From: Coenobita brevimanus
Taxonomy: Eukaryota > Arthropoda > Malacostraca > Decapoda > Coenobitidae
NCBI GenBank assembly: GCA_032717465.1
Contig: CM064669.1
Location: 50,368,694 to 50,432,693 of the forward strand
Direction: 5' to 3'
DNA: 64,000 nt
Positions 12,195-23,192 of the stretch are shown one piece after another (the first letter of the stretch is position 1; each line of letters starts with the position of its first letter). A program made the position numbers and the translations under genes. The notes below the pieces were generated by a model. That model saw only the letters and a list, made by a program, of their open reading frames with translations, made no database searches and was not told the origin of the DNA.

Positions 12195-12470
12195 CACTAA
12201 CACTGTCATCTTTATCAACACCTGTCGTTACCATACATTACCACCACTGCCAACACTACCATCACCTACCAACACGATCTTCCTACTGTCATTACCATAC
12301 ATTACCACCACTGCCAACACGATATCCCTACTGTCATTACCATACATTACCACCACTGCCAACACTGCCATCACCTACCAACACGATCTTCCTACTGTCA
12401 TTACCATACATTACCACCACTGCCAACACTACCTACCAACACGATCTCCCTACTGTCACATTGCCACGCT
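12195..12470. repeat. Tandem repeat with cattaccatacattaccacc core
   Basis: The block 'cattaccatacattaccacc' + 'actgccaacac' recurs at about 12230, 12290, 12338 and 12400. It alternates with 'cctaccaacacgatcttcct', giving units of about 50-75 bp. The flank 12000-12195 is a degenerate TAC/CAC precursor. Confidence 0.85.
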
Positions 12471-12554
12471 TCTTCCACCGTCACCATACGTTAAAAATAC
12501 CCTTGTTAATAGTAGTATACCTGAATGTAAAAGATTTCTCCAGTTTTGAGAAAT

Positions 12555-12675
12555 GTGGTGGGGAAGGACTGTGTAATTGGCGATATGTGAATGAGAAGGA
12601 GCACTGCCGGGCCTTAGGGAACGGGCTGTCTAGTCTGTGCCCAGAGTCAGACACATTAAAGAAGTATCATCATTA
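12555..12675 (+). mobile_element. SINE body remnant related to 1061-1432
   Basis: Shares 'gggcct..ggaa.gggctgt' and 'gtgcccagagtcagacacat' with the 3' half of the SINE at 1061. The tRNA-like head is missing, so this is a truncated copy. Confidence 0.5.
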
Positions 12676-12784
12676 GTCCCCCCTGCCATCCTGCCTACCA
12701 TCATCTTTCATCATTAACACACCATTACCACCATCATTAAGCCAGCACAACGATAATCAGTTCTGTATTATGCCATTTTTGCTT

Positions 12785-12925
12785 TAACTTAGCCCAAAAA
12801 TGCTTAGATGTAATATTAGATTAGCACTAGAATATGATGCTAGTCACAAAGAAGTGCTGTGGAAGGGGTATATAGCCATAATAGTATTTTTTTTTTTCAC
12901 CACACGGCTACGTGAAAGAAGCTTC
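12785..12925 (+). repeat. Dispersed repeat family D, copy 1 (truncated)
   Basis: Contains the family core 'gattagcactagaatatgat' followed by 'gctagtcacaaagaagtgct'. The 3' part is degraded after a T run at about 12889. Confidence 0.65.
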
Positions 12926-13134
12926 ACATGGTGGCATCATTGTAACTGGACAGTGGAGTTGCCTGGTTATATAAAACGTCCCTCAACTCGTATCCCCATG
13001 AAATTAGGAGGACGGACCTGCAGGTAGTTGACAGTTTGAAGTTCGTGTACAGATGAGCTTGGGGTTGCATCTACTACAGCTGTTATAGAATTGTTAGGCT
13101 ATTATATTCTGGGTTTGAACACCCCCTCCCCTTT

Positions 13135-13480
13135 TTTTTTTTTTTTTTTTTTTTTACCAACCCACTCTTTTGGGGGGGTTTTATTGGGTTTTATTTTTTT
13201 TGTTTTTTCTTATTCCTCATATTTATATGTAAATCAGTTAAAATAAGCGATTAATAAGTAATTTAGAATGAAACAGAAGGTTTTAATGTTATCTGAAGAG
13301 CAGACACCTGTTTAAGTCATGTTTTTGTTACGAGGTGTTCCGGGTGGACAAAGCCTCTGTTAACTTGTACTGTACAGGAACTGGACAGGTGAGGTTGGCT
13401 TGACTACTCTTGACTCAGTACGGTACTCAGTGTCTCAGTCTCAGTTTCTCCTTGGTAGTTAGAGGACGACAGCAACAAAA
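13135..13480. other. T/G homopolymer-rich stretch, then unique sequence
   Basis: T runs at 13132-13155 and 13191-13205 precede ordinary sequence with 'ctcagtacggtactcagtgt'. Positions 13320-13479 may be the 5' untranslated part of the retrocopy at 13480. Confidence 0.4.
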
Positions 13481-13698
13481 TGCCTGCTGGTAGCGGCAGA
13501 AAAAAGGCAACAGAATGGGATGAAGTTGATACTGTAGAAAATGATGAACAGAAGGCAGCCTGCAATACTGCCACCAAATAATAAAGTGCTAAAATTGAAA
13601 GAGTGATAACTCACATCCAAAAATACCCCAAGAGGAAAGTTCATTATAGGGAAAAGGCAGATGAGTTACTGAGTAAGGCAATTAGAGAGACTAAATAA
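13480..13698 (+). pseudogene. Broken BED-zinc-finger-like retrocopy
   Basis: From ATG at 13480, one frame reads 'MPAGSGRKKATEWDEVDTV' ... 'NDEQKAACNTATK', two adjacent TAA stops (13579-13584), then 'SAKIERVITHIQKYPKRK' ... 'SKAIRETK' and TAA at 13696. The 'SAK.ERV..H...C'-like spacing resembles the second half of a BED-type zinc finger, as in hAT transposases and ZBED proteins. The expected CxxC and terminal Cys are not intact. An AATAAA-like stretch and A-rich tail (13727-13760) suggest a retroposed copy. The family call is tentative. Confidence 0.45.
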
Positions 13699-14029
13699 GT
13701 CATTTTTGTATGTAAAATTTAACGATATTAAATAAAAAATAAAAAAAACAAAAAAAACAAGCTTTTTTTTTTTATGCCAACCCTGGTTATATTTCTTGCC
13801 CAAAGAACACCAGATTTATCTTTTAAGTTACCATTTCTTTTCAGATTTTGCCAGTGGTTCGGGTGGATGACAGTGTGTGTGGGCAGGGTCATCCAGCGTC
13901 ACCCAGGGCCCCACATGCCGCCCGCATCCACATCCACACCTCCACACCCGCAGCCCCTGTGATGTCGTAGGGGCAGTGGGAAGATGAAAAGTCCGCCACT
14001 AGAGGGAGGAGAGGGACCCTGTGAGCTTA

Positions 14030-15070
14030 TACAAGAGAGGTCAGTATAGGCGAGGGGTCAGTATAGGCGAGGGGACGGGAAAGGCGGGGTGGTGAGGAGA
14101 GGCAAGGGAGGGAGGAGATGAAATGAAATGAGGGGGGAGGGGAAGAATGAAATGGAGATAAGAAGGGAGGAATGGAGACGGGAGAGGAGAGGGAGGGAAG
14201 GAGTGGAGGAGGAAGAGGGGAGAGAAAAGAAAAGGGGTGGAGAGGAGAGGCAAAGGAGGGAGGAGATGAGATGAAATGAGGGGGGAGGGGAAGAATGAAA
14301 TGGAGATAAGAAGGGAGGAATGGAGACGGGAGAGGAGAGGGAGGGAAGGAGTGTAGGAGGGAGAGAAAAGAAAAGGATAATTGACAGGAATGGGAATAAA
14401 AGTGGGTGGGAAGGATATGTGGAAAGGAACGAAAGGAAGGAACAGAAAGGATCGGGAAGGTAAGGAGATGGGGAAGAATATAATGCTTGAGGAAAAAGGA
14501 GGGAGGAGGAAAGAAGACGATGGGTGGAAGGCGAGAGAAGAGATGCAAAGGAAATGAAGTAAGAATGGAAAGGTAAGGAAAAAACGACTTCTATAGGAAA
14601 GGAAATGAAGTACAGTATGAAATGATATGGAAGGGGGAAGAATAGGGGGGAAACAGCGTAATGGGAAAAAGAAAGACTGTAAATAAAGCGAACTGAAAAG
14701 ATGAAATGAGGGACGAATATTAAAGAGAGAGAGAGAGTGAAATAGAAAATGAAACAAAGAATGAATGTGTGTGAGAGTGAAATATGAAAGACAGAGCAGT
14801 GAAGAAAATGAAAACTGCAAAAAGAAAGAGAATGGTGGACAGTGAAATGCCACATATCAGCAAATAAAGTAAGAAGTGAAAAAGAAGAGAAAAATAGGGA
14901 AGTGGGGGAGAGAAACGAGAATTTGAAAGAAGAACAGAAAAAGTGATAAAGAAAGAAAAAGAAGACGGAGGGAGGGAAGAGTAGGAACGGTCAGTGGTGA
15001 GGAGGGAAGTGAGAGAGAAGGTAGGCAAAAAGATAAGGAGGGAGGGAGATATGGAGGAAGGGAGGGAGGT
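14030..15070. repeat. Homopurine (G/A) tract, about 1 kb, with an internal ~149-bp duplication
   Basis: The + strand is almost exclusively purine for about a kilobase. Positions 14094-14215 are repeated at 14241-14352, with shared words such as 'gaagaatgaaatggagataa' and 'gggaggaatggagacgggag'. An ~18-bp duplication (cagtataggcgagggg) lies at 14042-14078. Long Ser/Pro/Leu/Phe frames on the minus strand are artefacts. Confidence 0.9.
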
Positions 15071-15138
15071 ACTGAAGTAATGCCTTGGCTCCTTGCCTTG
15101 CTACTATGTGGGTATAGGGGAAAAAGAGAGGGGGAGGG

Positions 15139-15142
<4 letters not shown>

Positions 15143-15190
<48 letters not shown>
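15143..15190. repeat. (GT)n microsatellite
   Basis: About 24 units. Confidence 0.97.
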
Positions 15191-15192
<2 letters not shown>

Positions 15193-15245
15193 GCGTAATA
15201 TCGGGTATATATTTTTCCCAAACCTATTTATTACTACCCCCATGC

Positions 15246-15248
<3 letters not shown>

Positions 15249-15286
<38 letters not shown>

Positions 15287-15287
15287 G

Positions 15288-15366
<79 letters not shown>
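15249..15366. repeat. (AC)n microsatellite with a GCAC interruption
   Basis: About 58 AC units with a cgcacgcacgc interruption at about 15281-15292. It is the mirror of the GT array 60 bp upstream, so the two could pair as a hairpin. Confidence 0.97.
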
Positions 15367-15367
<1 letters not shown>

Positions 15368-15562
15368 AGCTTCTCAATACTTTCATTCATACACAAACCA
15401 CTAATTCTGCTTGGCCTATACTCCTCTCCAAACATACCTTTCCATTCACACCTGCACCTCCCAAATCCTGCAATACATTTTCACATAACATTTTATTCGT
15501 TTGCCATACGTTTCCCTTGTCAGTCATGCAGCCCACAAATCTGACCATAGCCATTTTCCTCC

Positions 15563-15733
15563 ATATGGGCCAAAAATTGCAATCTCTCCATCTGGAATTT
15601 TGAGATGCAACGATAAACACTATGATGCGCGCCGCAAAGAAGTAGGCTGCTTTGGAAGAATGTAGAGCCGTAGTATTGCCTGATTCTGCTATCGATCTGC
15701 GTGAAATAAGCTGCAAAAGGACGAAAATCTGGC

Positions 15734-15735
<2 letters not shown>
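15563..15735 (+). repeat. Dispersed repeat family D, copy 2
   Basis: Runs from 'gggccaaaaattgcaatctc' to 'gtgaaataagctgcaaaagg' + 'acgaaaatctggc'. It has the same order of blocks as 37040-37250 and 50425-50630. Confidence 0.75.
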
Positions 15736-15804
<69 letters not shown>

Positions 15805-15880
15805 ATTTAAGTCCGAACCCAGCCTCTGTGGAGAGAAACCCTACATAGCAGAAGGGTTAACTGTCTAGATGAACAGTTTT

Positions 15881-15964
<84 letters not shown>

Positions 15965-15972
15965 GACTGGCA

Positions 15973-16025
<53 letters not shown>

Positions 16026-16128
16026 GTCGCCAGGTGTGGCTGTAGCATTCTTAACTTCATCGCCCCCACTCTCCCTTCATTTCCTTTCCTTGCCTCACTG
16101 CCACTTTCTCTCTCTCTCTCTCTCTCTC

Positions 16129-16182
<54 letters not shown>
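15736..16182. repeat. Cluster of (GT)n, (GA)n, (CAGA)n and (TC)n microsatellites
   Basis: (GT)n lies at 15736-15801, (GT)n-(GA)n-(CAGA)n at 15881-15966, (GT)n at 15975-16021, and (TC)n-(TG)n at 16107-16182. Short unique spacers separate them. Confidence 0.95.
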
Positions 16183-16187
<5 letters not shown>

Positions 16188-16299
16188 GAGAGGGGGGTAT
16201 TTCCCGTAGCCAGCTTAGGAATAGTTAAGAAAAAAAGGAGAGAGAGAGAGAGAGAGGGTATTTCCTGTAACTGGCGTTCGAAATAAAGGTAGAGGAGAA

Positions 16300-17001
16300 A
16301 GTTAGCAATGTGTGATTTGGTGGTGATAATTATAGAGTTGTGGTGTTAGAGATGGTGATAAGAAGTTAGGTGTTAGGTACAACTGATGTTAATAGCTGTG
16401 ATGTTGAAGGAGTGGTGATGTTAGGTAGGTGGGTGTGTCAGTAAGTGGAAAGGTAGGCAGGTGTCTAGGTAGGTAGGTAGGTAGGTGCCACGAGTGTCAG
16501 TAATGTGGAGATTGTAGAGAATCGTTGCCAGCAGTGTCGGGCATCGTAGAGTACCGTCGATTACTACTGCTGCCAAATGTAGATAACAGCCGAAGCTTAG
16601 GAGGTTGGGATTGTAGGCACCTATGTCACCAGTATAGATTAATGTGGGCTGCTACCAGTGTAATGAGTCGTGAGGCGTTGGATAGCGTGGAGATGGTGTA
16701 TTTGTGGGTTTTATCTCTCTAGTCTCGAGGTAGGCCTTTCTGTCTCACCCCCCCTCCTCTCTGTCTATCTCGTATCGTAAATGAAGGTGAGGTAGAGACA
16801 CCCAGGGGTTTATTGTGGCACAGTTACATCTTTCACTGCCTTCCCCAGGACTTGTGTGATGGAGAGTGACGTGACCTACTGATAAATCTCTTACTGGCTG
16901 CCAGTCTCCTGTTCTGCTGCCTAACTTATGCTCTCCCCTATCTCCTACTGACTCCCACTCCAAATTTCTGGGGATACATTACTGCCTGGTGTCCCGCTGG
17001 C

Positions 17002-17005
<4 letters not shown>
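16300..17005. other. Degenerate GT/AGGT-rich stretch; no gene seen
   Basis: Positions 16310-16500 carry scattered ttaggt/gtaggt words, including (AGGT)n at 16468-16486. The rest is unique-looking, with no supported gene. Confidence 0.5.

Positions 17006-17067
<62 letters not shown>
17006..17067. repeat. (GT)n microsatellite
   Basis: About 31 units. Confidence 0.97.
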
Positions 17068-17069
<2 letters not shown>

Positions 17070-17406
17070 GTCTAGCGTGCATCCGTCACATGGCTAGCTG
17101 GTTCCGTGAGTGACATCAGTGTGTTTGACGTACATCCTGGTATTGACGTGGTCTGGCCTAGGGGATGGTTGTGTTTCTCCTCCTGATGCGCCAGACATAT
17201 CATCCACCTGCTTAGTACATTTTGTGCTTGTGTTACATATTGTGCTATGATCATATGAATGCCTAGGACTGTTACATACTGTTCTCTGACTATATATTAA
17301 TGCCTATGGGTGTGACAGGAGTTTTGATGGTGATAAATTGTGAAGTGTTCATAGTTACTCTTGTGGTGGTTGAGTGTTTTGTATGTATGTATGTAGGTTG
17401 AAAGGT

Positions 17407-17725
17407 AGTAGTAGTAGTAGTAGTATTAATAGTAGTGGTGGTGGTGGTGGTGGTAGTAGTAGTTGTTGTTTGTATGGCAGGGCAGCTTCACCGTCCAGTC
17501 ATATCAGTGCCACCACGCGAAGGGGTCCCTCTCCAGCACTAGCAGTGGTGGTTACGGGGGCTTGTAGTGATAGTGGTGATAGTAGTAGTGGTGGTAGTGG
17601 TAGTGGTGGTAATAGTAGTGGTGGTTATAGTGGTGGTAGTAGTAGTGGTGATAGTGGTAGTGGTAGTGGTGGTGGTCGTGATGGTAGTGGTAGTGGTGAT
17701 AGTAGTGGTGATAGTGGTAGGTGAG
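17407..17725. repeat. (GTA/GTG)n trinucleotide array
   Basis: Degenerate GTAGTG/GGTAGT triplets, with one unique interruption at 17470-17560. Gly/Ser-rich and Val-rich frames across it are artefacts. Confidence 0.9.
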
Positions 17726-17825
17726 ATGATGGTGGTAGTTGTGATACAGGAAGAGGGAAATTTGTGGTTACAGAACTGTACTGTGTGACACCATTCTCTC
17801 TCTCTCTCTCTCTCTCAAAGATTTA

Positions 17826-17865
<40 letters not shown>

Positions 17866-17959
17866 GGGGAGGGGGATATGTGAGTAGCTTAAGAGGAAGC
17901 GAGGGAGAAGAAGGGAGGGAGAGGAGGGAAGGAGGGAGGATAGCGTCAGTGCGGGCAGC

Positions 17960-18620
17960 TTACCTCCCCTCTTTCCTCCCCTCCCTCCCATTTTCTCTCT
18001 CCTTCCCTCCCTCCCTCCCACCTTACCCATTTTGCTCCCTTCCTCCCTTCCTTCCCATTTTACTCCCTCCCTCCCCATTTTCCACCCTTCTTCCCTCCCC
18101 TCGCATTTTCCCCTCTCCCCCCTCCCATTTTCCTTTTCCTCCCCCTCCCTCCCATTTTCCTCTTTCCTCCCCCTCCCTCCCTCTCTTCCCGTTTTCCTCT
18201 CCCTCCCTCTCTTCCCGTTTTCCTCTCCCTCCCTCTCTTCCCATTCCCCCCCTTCCCTCCCTTCCCATTTCCCCCCCTCCCCCCTTCCCACTTTCCTCTC
18301 TCTCCTTTTCCTCTTTCCTCATCATTCATTTCCCTCCTGTTTTCCTCCTCCCTCTCCTCTTTATTTTGTCTTTTCCTCCTCCGTATCTCTTCACATTTTC
18401 CCCCCCCTTGCTTCCCTCCCTCCCTCCCTCCCTCCCTCCCTCCCTCATTTTCCTTCATTCACCCTTCCTTCCCATTTTCCTCCTACTTCTCCTCCCCTTT
18501 TCCTCCCTCCTTTTCCCTTATCCATATCCCTCCCAGTCTTCTCTCCTACTTTCCTCCTCCCTTCCTTCCCTCCAGATTCTTCCCTCCTTCCCTCCCTTTC
18601 CTCCTCCTTATGGTATATCT
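17960..18620. repeat. Homopyrimidine (C/T) tract, about 650 bp
   Basis: The + strand is almost purely C and T in ccctcccttcccatttt-type units, including a perfect (CCCT)n run at 18415-18444. It is the compositional mirror of the homopurine tract at 14030-15070. Confidence 0.9.
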
Positions 18621-18789
18621 GTGTGAGCCCCATCTTTAAGTACCTTCTCTCCACGATTTTTTCTCCTCCAACTCATCTTCCTCTTCCTTCAACTTCTCTT
18701 GCTTTGCCTTCCCCTTCTTCTGCTCCTTAACCTGCTTATTTCTCCTGGTTTATCTGTTTCTCTTTCTCCTTTCCCTCTTTCTGCTGCTT

Positions 18790-18990
18790 ATTTGCCTCCT
18801 GCTCCTCCTGCTCCTGCTCCTCCTGCTCCTGCTCCTCCTCCTTCTGCTCCTCCTCCTCCTGCTCCCCCTCCTCCTCCTCCTCCTCCTTCTTCGCCCTCCT
18901 TTGCCTCATTCACTTCCATTTTTTTCCTTTGCTTACGCTTCATTTTTTTTTCTTTTACCTCCTCCTCCTCCTCCTCCTCCTCCTCCTCTT
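18790..18990. repeat. (CTC/CTG)n pyrimidine-rich triplet array
   Basis: CTCCTGCTC units followed by (CTC)n at about 18957-18987. Confidence 0.9.
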
Positions 18991-19083
18991 CCTGTAGATA
19001 GGTAGATGCAAGTAAGTAGATAGATGGATAACAGGTCACTACAGCCGTTGGTATTAATAGATCAGCCCACGTTACAGCTAAAG

Positions 19084-19086
<3 letters not shown>

Positions 19087-19135
<49 letters not shown>
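19087..19135. repeat. (GA)n microsatellite
   Basis: About 24 units. Confidence 0.97.
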
Positions 19136-19138
<3 letters not shown>

Positions 19139-19185
19139 TCTGTATTTATTCGTATGTGCTGTACTAGTACGTGTTTGTATACGTA

Positions 19186-19189
<4 letters not shown>

Positions 19190-19246
<57 letters not shown>
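19190..19246. repeat. (TG)n microsatellite
   Basis: About 28 units. Confidence 0.97.
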
Positions 19247-19247
<1 letters not shown>

Positions 19248-19347
19248 AATGATGATGCAAAGTAGAAACGTATCACATAGTAGGAGAGAAAGAGAGAGAG
19301 AGAGAGGGGAGGGGAATGGTGATGCAAAGTAGAGATGTATTGCATAG

Positions 19348-19393
<46 letters not shown>

Positions 19394-19460
19394 GAGGGGA
19401 GGGGAGGGGAATGGTGATGCAAAGTAATGATGTATCGCATAGTAGGAGAGAGAGAGAGAG
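19247..19460. repeat. Triplicated ~40-bp unit with expanding (GA)n spacers
   Basis: The core 'gatgcaaagta...atgtat..catagtaggagaga' occurs at about 19252, 19320 and 19413. Each copy ends in a (GA)n tract of different length, and a ggggaggggaatggt linker precedes copies 2 and 3. Confidence 0.85.
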
Positions 19461-21055
19461 ACTGTAAAGGTCATTGTGTCTTTTCACTTCTTTATGGTAT
19501 GTGGGAATTGCAGGATCAAGGCCACATTCTCTCCCTCCCTCCCTCCCTCCCTCTCCACCTGGTCCCTCCCTTCCTGCATCCCATGCTAGCCCCACTCTCT
19601 CTTACTCATCCGAACTCCCCCTCCCTCCCTCCCTCTCTCACACTCTGACTCATTCCTTCTCTCCCTCACTTACTCTTCCTCCCTCCTCTTCCACACCTAC
19701 TCCCTTCATTCTCTCCCTTACCTCTTCCCTTCCCTCCTCCCTCCTCTCCCTCACCCACACACCCGCTCCCACCCTTCTTCCCTCCCACGCCTGTTCACCC
19801 TCTTACCCCCTCCCTCACACACATAAAAGCTATTCTTGGGCTGATTTTTTAGTACTGCAATGGGTGGTGTATGATCGTGGATCCAGTTCTCGTCAGTTAC
19901 AGAGCTGTGTTTACCAGTGACCATATGGTTCAAAGTGGTATTCCTCATTTGTCATCACTAATTATAGCTTGATAAATGTTGAGACTTGGTTCCATGCTCA
20001 AAATTAATGCAACAATAGCCTTCCCAGGTTTGGCAAATTTTTTTCTGGTCACCCTGTCTGTGTGTCATATATTCCCAGTCCTGTATGTCATAAGAAGCTC
20101 CGCATATTGTATTATGTAATAAAGTATGGTTGAAAGCAAGCAGCCAAAACATGCCCCAACACTATTTCATGGGATGTGGTCTTCTGCCTGGCATTCCAGT
20201 GCAAGTAACTTTGTTTTTTATCTTGTAGCGTATATCGTAGGATTGGGGGAGATTGAACTTAAGGGCTAAAAGAGGTCCTTTTCTAAGTTACCTAAACCCC
20301 AGGTAATACTGGATGATGGTTATGTGACCCATTCTGTTGCATACAGTGGTTTATGGTTAGAGTATCTAATCAGTTTTATCATATCAAATAATGATTTTGT
20401 TATTACTGTACCTGATTGTGGGCTAGGTCGTGTGTGTTTACTTCATTGATTGTTTACTCATCAACTGTTTTTGAGTACTGTATAGCCTAATACTGATGCT
20501 TCATATTTTACTAAAACTGTAAGTGTGATTGATTTTTTTTGTTTTTTTGTTTTTTTTATTTCCTTCATAAATATCCATAGCTGTTGTCACACAGGACAGT
20601 GTAACATTTTTCACTAAAGATGCACTGCCAACCTTCATAACTGCAAGTCAGGGATATGTTCCAAAATATAACTCTTCCATATTGTAATTACTTTCTGTAT
20701 GGTAACTTAGGGGCAACTGGCTGCCCAGCTTTATAGGTGATTGTAGAGCTTTAATAGGCAGTTTTTCTGTAATTAATATTGATTTAATACAAAAAAGAAC
20801 ACAAGAGTGGTTTCCTTGTAATAAGAACTTAATTTAGCTACGGTAAGCTTAACATGAAGAAAGCAGTAGCTACTGGTATAAACTTGGTTTGTTGTTATCT
20901 CATTGAACTGGACCACCCCCACTGGATGAATGCTTTGTTGTGGTTGTGTGAAATTTGATGAGTCTTAGTCATGAGATAGTGATGATGAAAGGATTTAGGA
21001 TCTTTGTCAGTTTAGAGTAGCCAAATGGGCTATAGTAACACTTGTATTTGCGCAG
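19461..21055. other. Pyrimidine-rich flank, then apparent unique intronic or upstream sequence
   Basis: Positions 19530-19830 are CTCC-rich. Positions 19840-21055 are unique-looking. The sequence immediately before 21056 (acttgtatttgcgcag) serves as the splice acceptor of the first recognised PPP4R4 exon, so this stretch is probably intron. I found no upstream coding exon here. Confidence 0.5.
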
Positions 21056-21303
21056 TGTTCCAAGTGGTCTTTCACTGCTGACTGGTGGAGGTGGTGTTGG
21101 TGGAGGTGGCGGCGATGGCAGTGGAGTGGGCGAGGGTGGTGTGCTGGGGCTGGAGGGGGGCAGGACACCACCACCCCCCTCCACCACATCATCAACCACT
21201 CAGGAGACGTTGGCCATCCTGCAGAGTGACCTTGTACCCCACACCAACTTCACCCATGCCTTCCTCAAGTCTATTCTCACCTCCATTGACAGCAAAGACC
21301 CAG
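21056..21303 (+). CDS. PPP4R4: PPP4R4 exon 1 (first visible), with a Gly-rich insertion
   Basis: Acceptor tttgcgcag, donor gtgagg. The exon enters with one base of a split codon and leaves with one. It reads 'VPSGLSLL', then a Gly-rich and Pro/Thr/Ser-rich stretch of about 40 residues (from about 21078 to 21200), then 'ETLAILQSDLVPHTNF' and 'THAFLKSILTSIDSKDP'. The latter matches the HEAT helices before NAWLETLL in PPP4R4. The Gly-rich part has no counterpart I recognise. Confidence 0.8.
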
Positions 21304-23157
21304 GTGAGGCATTACCATAGAGCAGTGATTCCCAACCTTTTTGGTCCTGTGGCCCCCCGAGAAAAATATGAGAAGCTCCATGGCCCCTATATAACTCAGA
21401 TCGTATATTTATATATTTTTAATATTTGATATTGTGCAGAAAACTGTAATTACCCCAATATACTTAAGGCTAAACTAGCACAGTAAGGTATATTTCATAC
21501 TTGATTTCTGTCAGGTTTTACCCAGACCAAATACCTTATAATATCTTATATTACCAATAAGGCCCATGGCCCCCCAGTCAATGTCCCATGGCCCCCTTGG
21601 GGGCCATGGCTCCCAGGTTGGGAACCGCTGCCATAGAGAGTATCATTGTTTACATTATGAAAACCATCAATCTGTTGGCAAAATATTTTGGTTCATTCTT
21701 GCTGTTTCCAGATTATTTTGTTCAACATTATACAGACTTCTAGAAAATGAAGGGGGTTATGAAGTCAATATCTAATGCCTCCTGTTTGAAAAGTCACCTG
21801 AAAGCTACATAGAGTTGTCTGAAGATGGAAAGATTAAAGGAAAAAATTCTCTTGAGATGGACTAACATTGAGATGGCAAGCGGGAAGGCATATCTCAGAT
21901 TTTTTACATCATTATTGGAACACATGATGGAAAATAAAATAAGTTTGACCTTTTTTACCTCATTCCTAATTGCATTATGAACAGCGAGGAGCAAAAATTC
22001 TCAGACACTTCTCAGCTCTCTGTGGCAGTGAATGGTATTGCATGAACTGTTTTTAGGTGATATTAGTATGAAACACGCAGCAGGATAATATGACAGGGAA
22101 AGATACTCTTGATCATTTAGGGAGGAAATGTATAGAAGGCATGACAGAATGCTGGCAGAGGGCTGTTAGTGAAATTTTGCTCATGACTGTACATGAGAAT
22201 CCAGTCTGAATTATTTCCTATCCTGACATGTTTTAGAAATAACTGTCATAAACTTGGATCTTGTCTTTGTAAAATGAAGTGTAGACTGTAAATCACAAGA
22301 TATGTTTCTTTGTCTGTGTGTCTGGGTGTGTCTCTATCCCTTGCTTTCTCTCTTGTTGATCTGAGATTTAGTGTGCAGGTGACATTGAGATAAGAATAGG
22401 GGGAGTGGCCATGTGCCATGTGCCATGTGTCACAAGGGCGTGGGAAGTAATTCCATCTTGTGCAGTGATTGTGATAAGTGGGTGGGTATTAGAGGTAGCT
22501 AGACTGCGAGATAATGCTGATTTCATTTGTGCTGTGTGTCAGGGAGAGCGTTTGGATATTGCCAGGCACGAAAGGATTGAACTTGCTGGTGAGTCTCATG
22601 AGTGTGTGGAAGAGTTTTGTTATATGGGAAACATGTTATATGCTGGAGGTGGAGCAGGAGCTAGCTCTGTGGCTAGAGTGAGGAGTGGTTGGAAGAAGTT
22701 CAGAGAGCTGTTGCCTTTCCTGACATTGAGAGGGCTCTCCCTCCACAGTAAGGGATCTTTGTATGCGACATGTGTTAGGAGTGTAATGCTATATGGTAGG
22801 GCGAGACCTGGGCTGTAGAGGAAGGGGATATTTGTGGGCTTAAATGTACAGAAATGGCATTGATTAGGCGGATGTGCAGTGTGTTCCTGAATACAAAGTT
22901 TGGGAGGGGCTAGGTTTACAATGGAAGAGTTGGGATGTAGGGTTGTACTGGAGTGTATTGGTGTTGAGATGAGGAGAGGTAGATTGAGATGGTTTGGGCA
23001 TGTGAAGAGGAAGGGGAATGATAATTGGGTGCAGAAAGTGAGAAGTGTTATTGTTGGCTGTAGGATGGCGAGAGGTAGACCGAAAAGGACCTGGGGGGAG
23101 GTCATTGAGTGTGACCTCAGGGCTAGGGGACTAAGCCTTTGGTTCCTTCTTCCTCGC

Positions 23158-23192
<35 letters not shown>

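Noticed and set aside
13844..13962. Possible exon after a strong acceptor (ttctttttcag-like), reading ILPVVRVDDSV, faintly like the PPP4R4 segment before exon 1
   Set aside because: Similarity is only a few residues, the donor in the needed phase is weak, and the exon would be about 32 bp. Not enough to call.
14027..14855. Minus-strand ORFs of 170-270 codons rich in Ser/Pro/Phe/Leu
   Set aside because: All three frames are open because the homopurine tract rarely contains stop codons on that strand; no domain.
17829..18730. Long Pro/Ser/Leu ORFs on + and Glu/Gly/Arg ORFs on minus
   Set aside because: Same artefact from the homopyrimidine tract.
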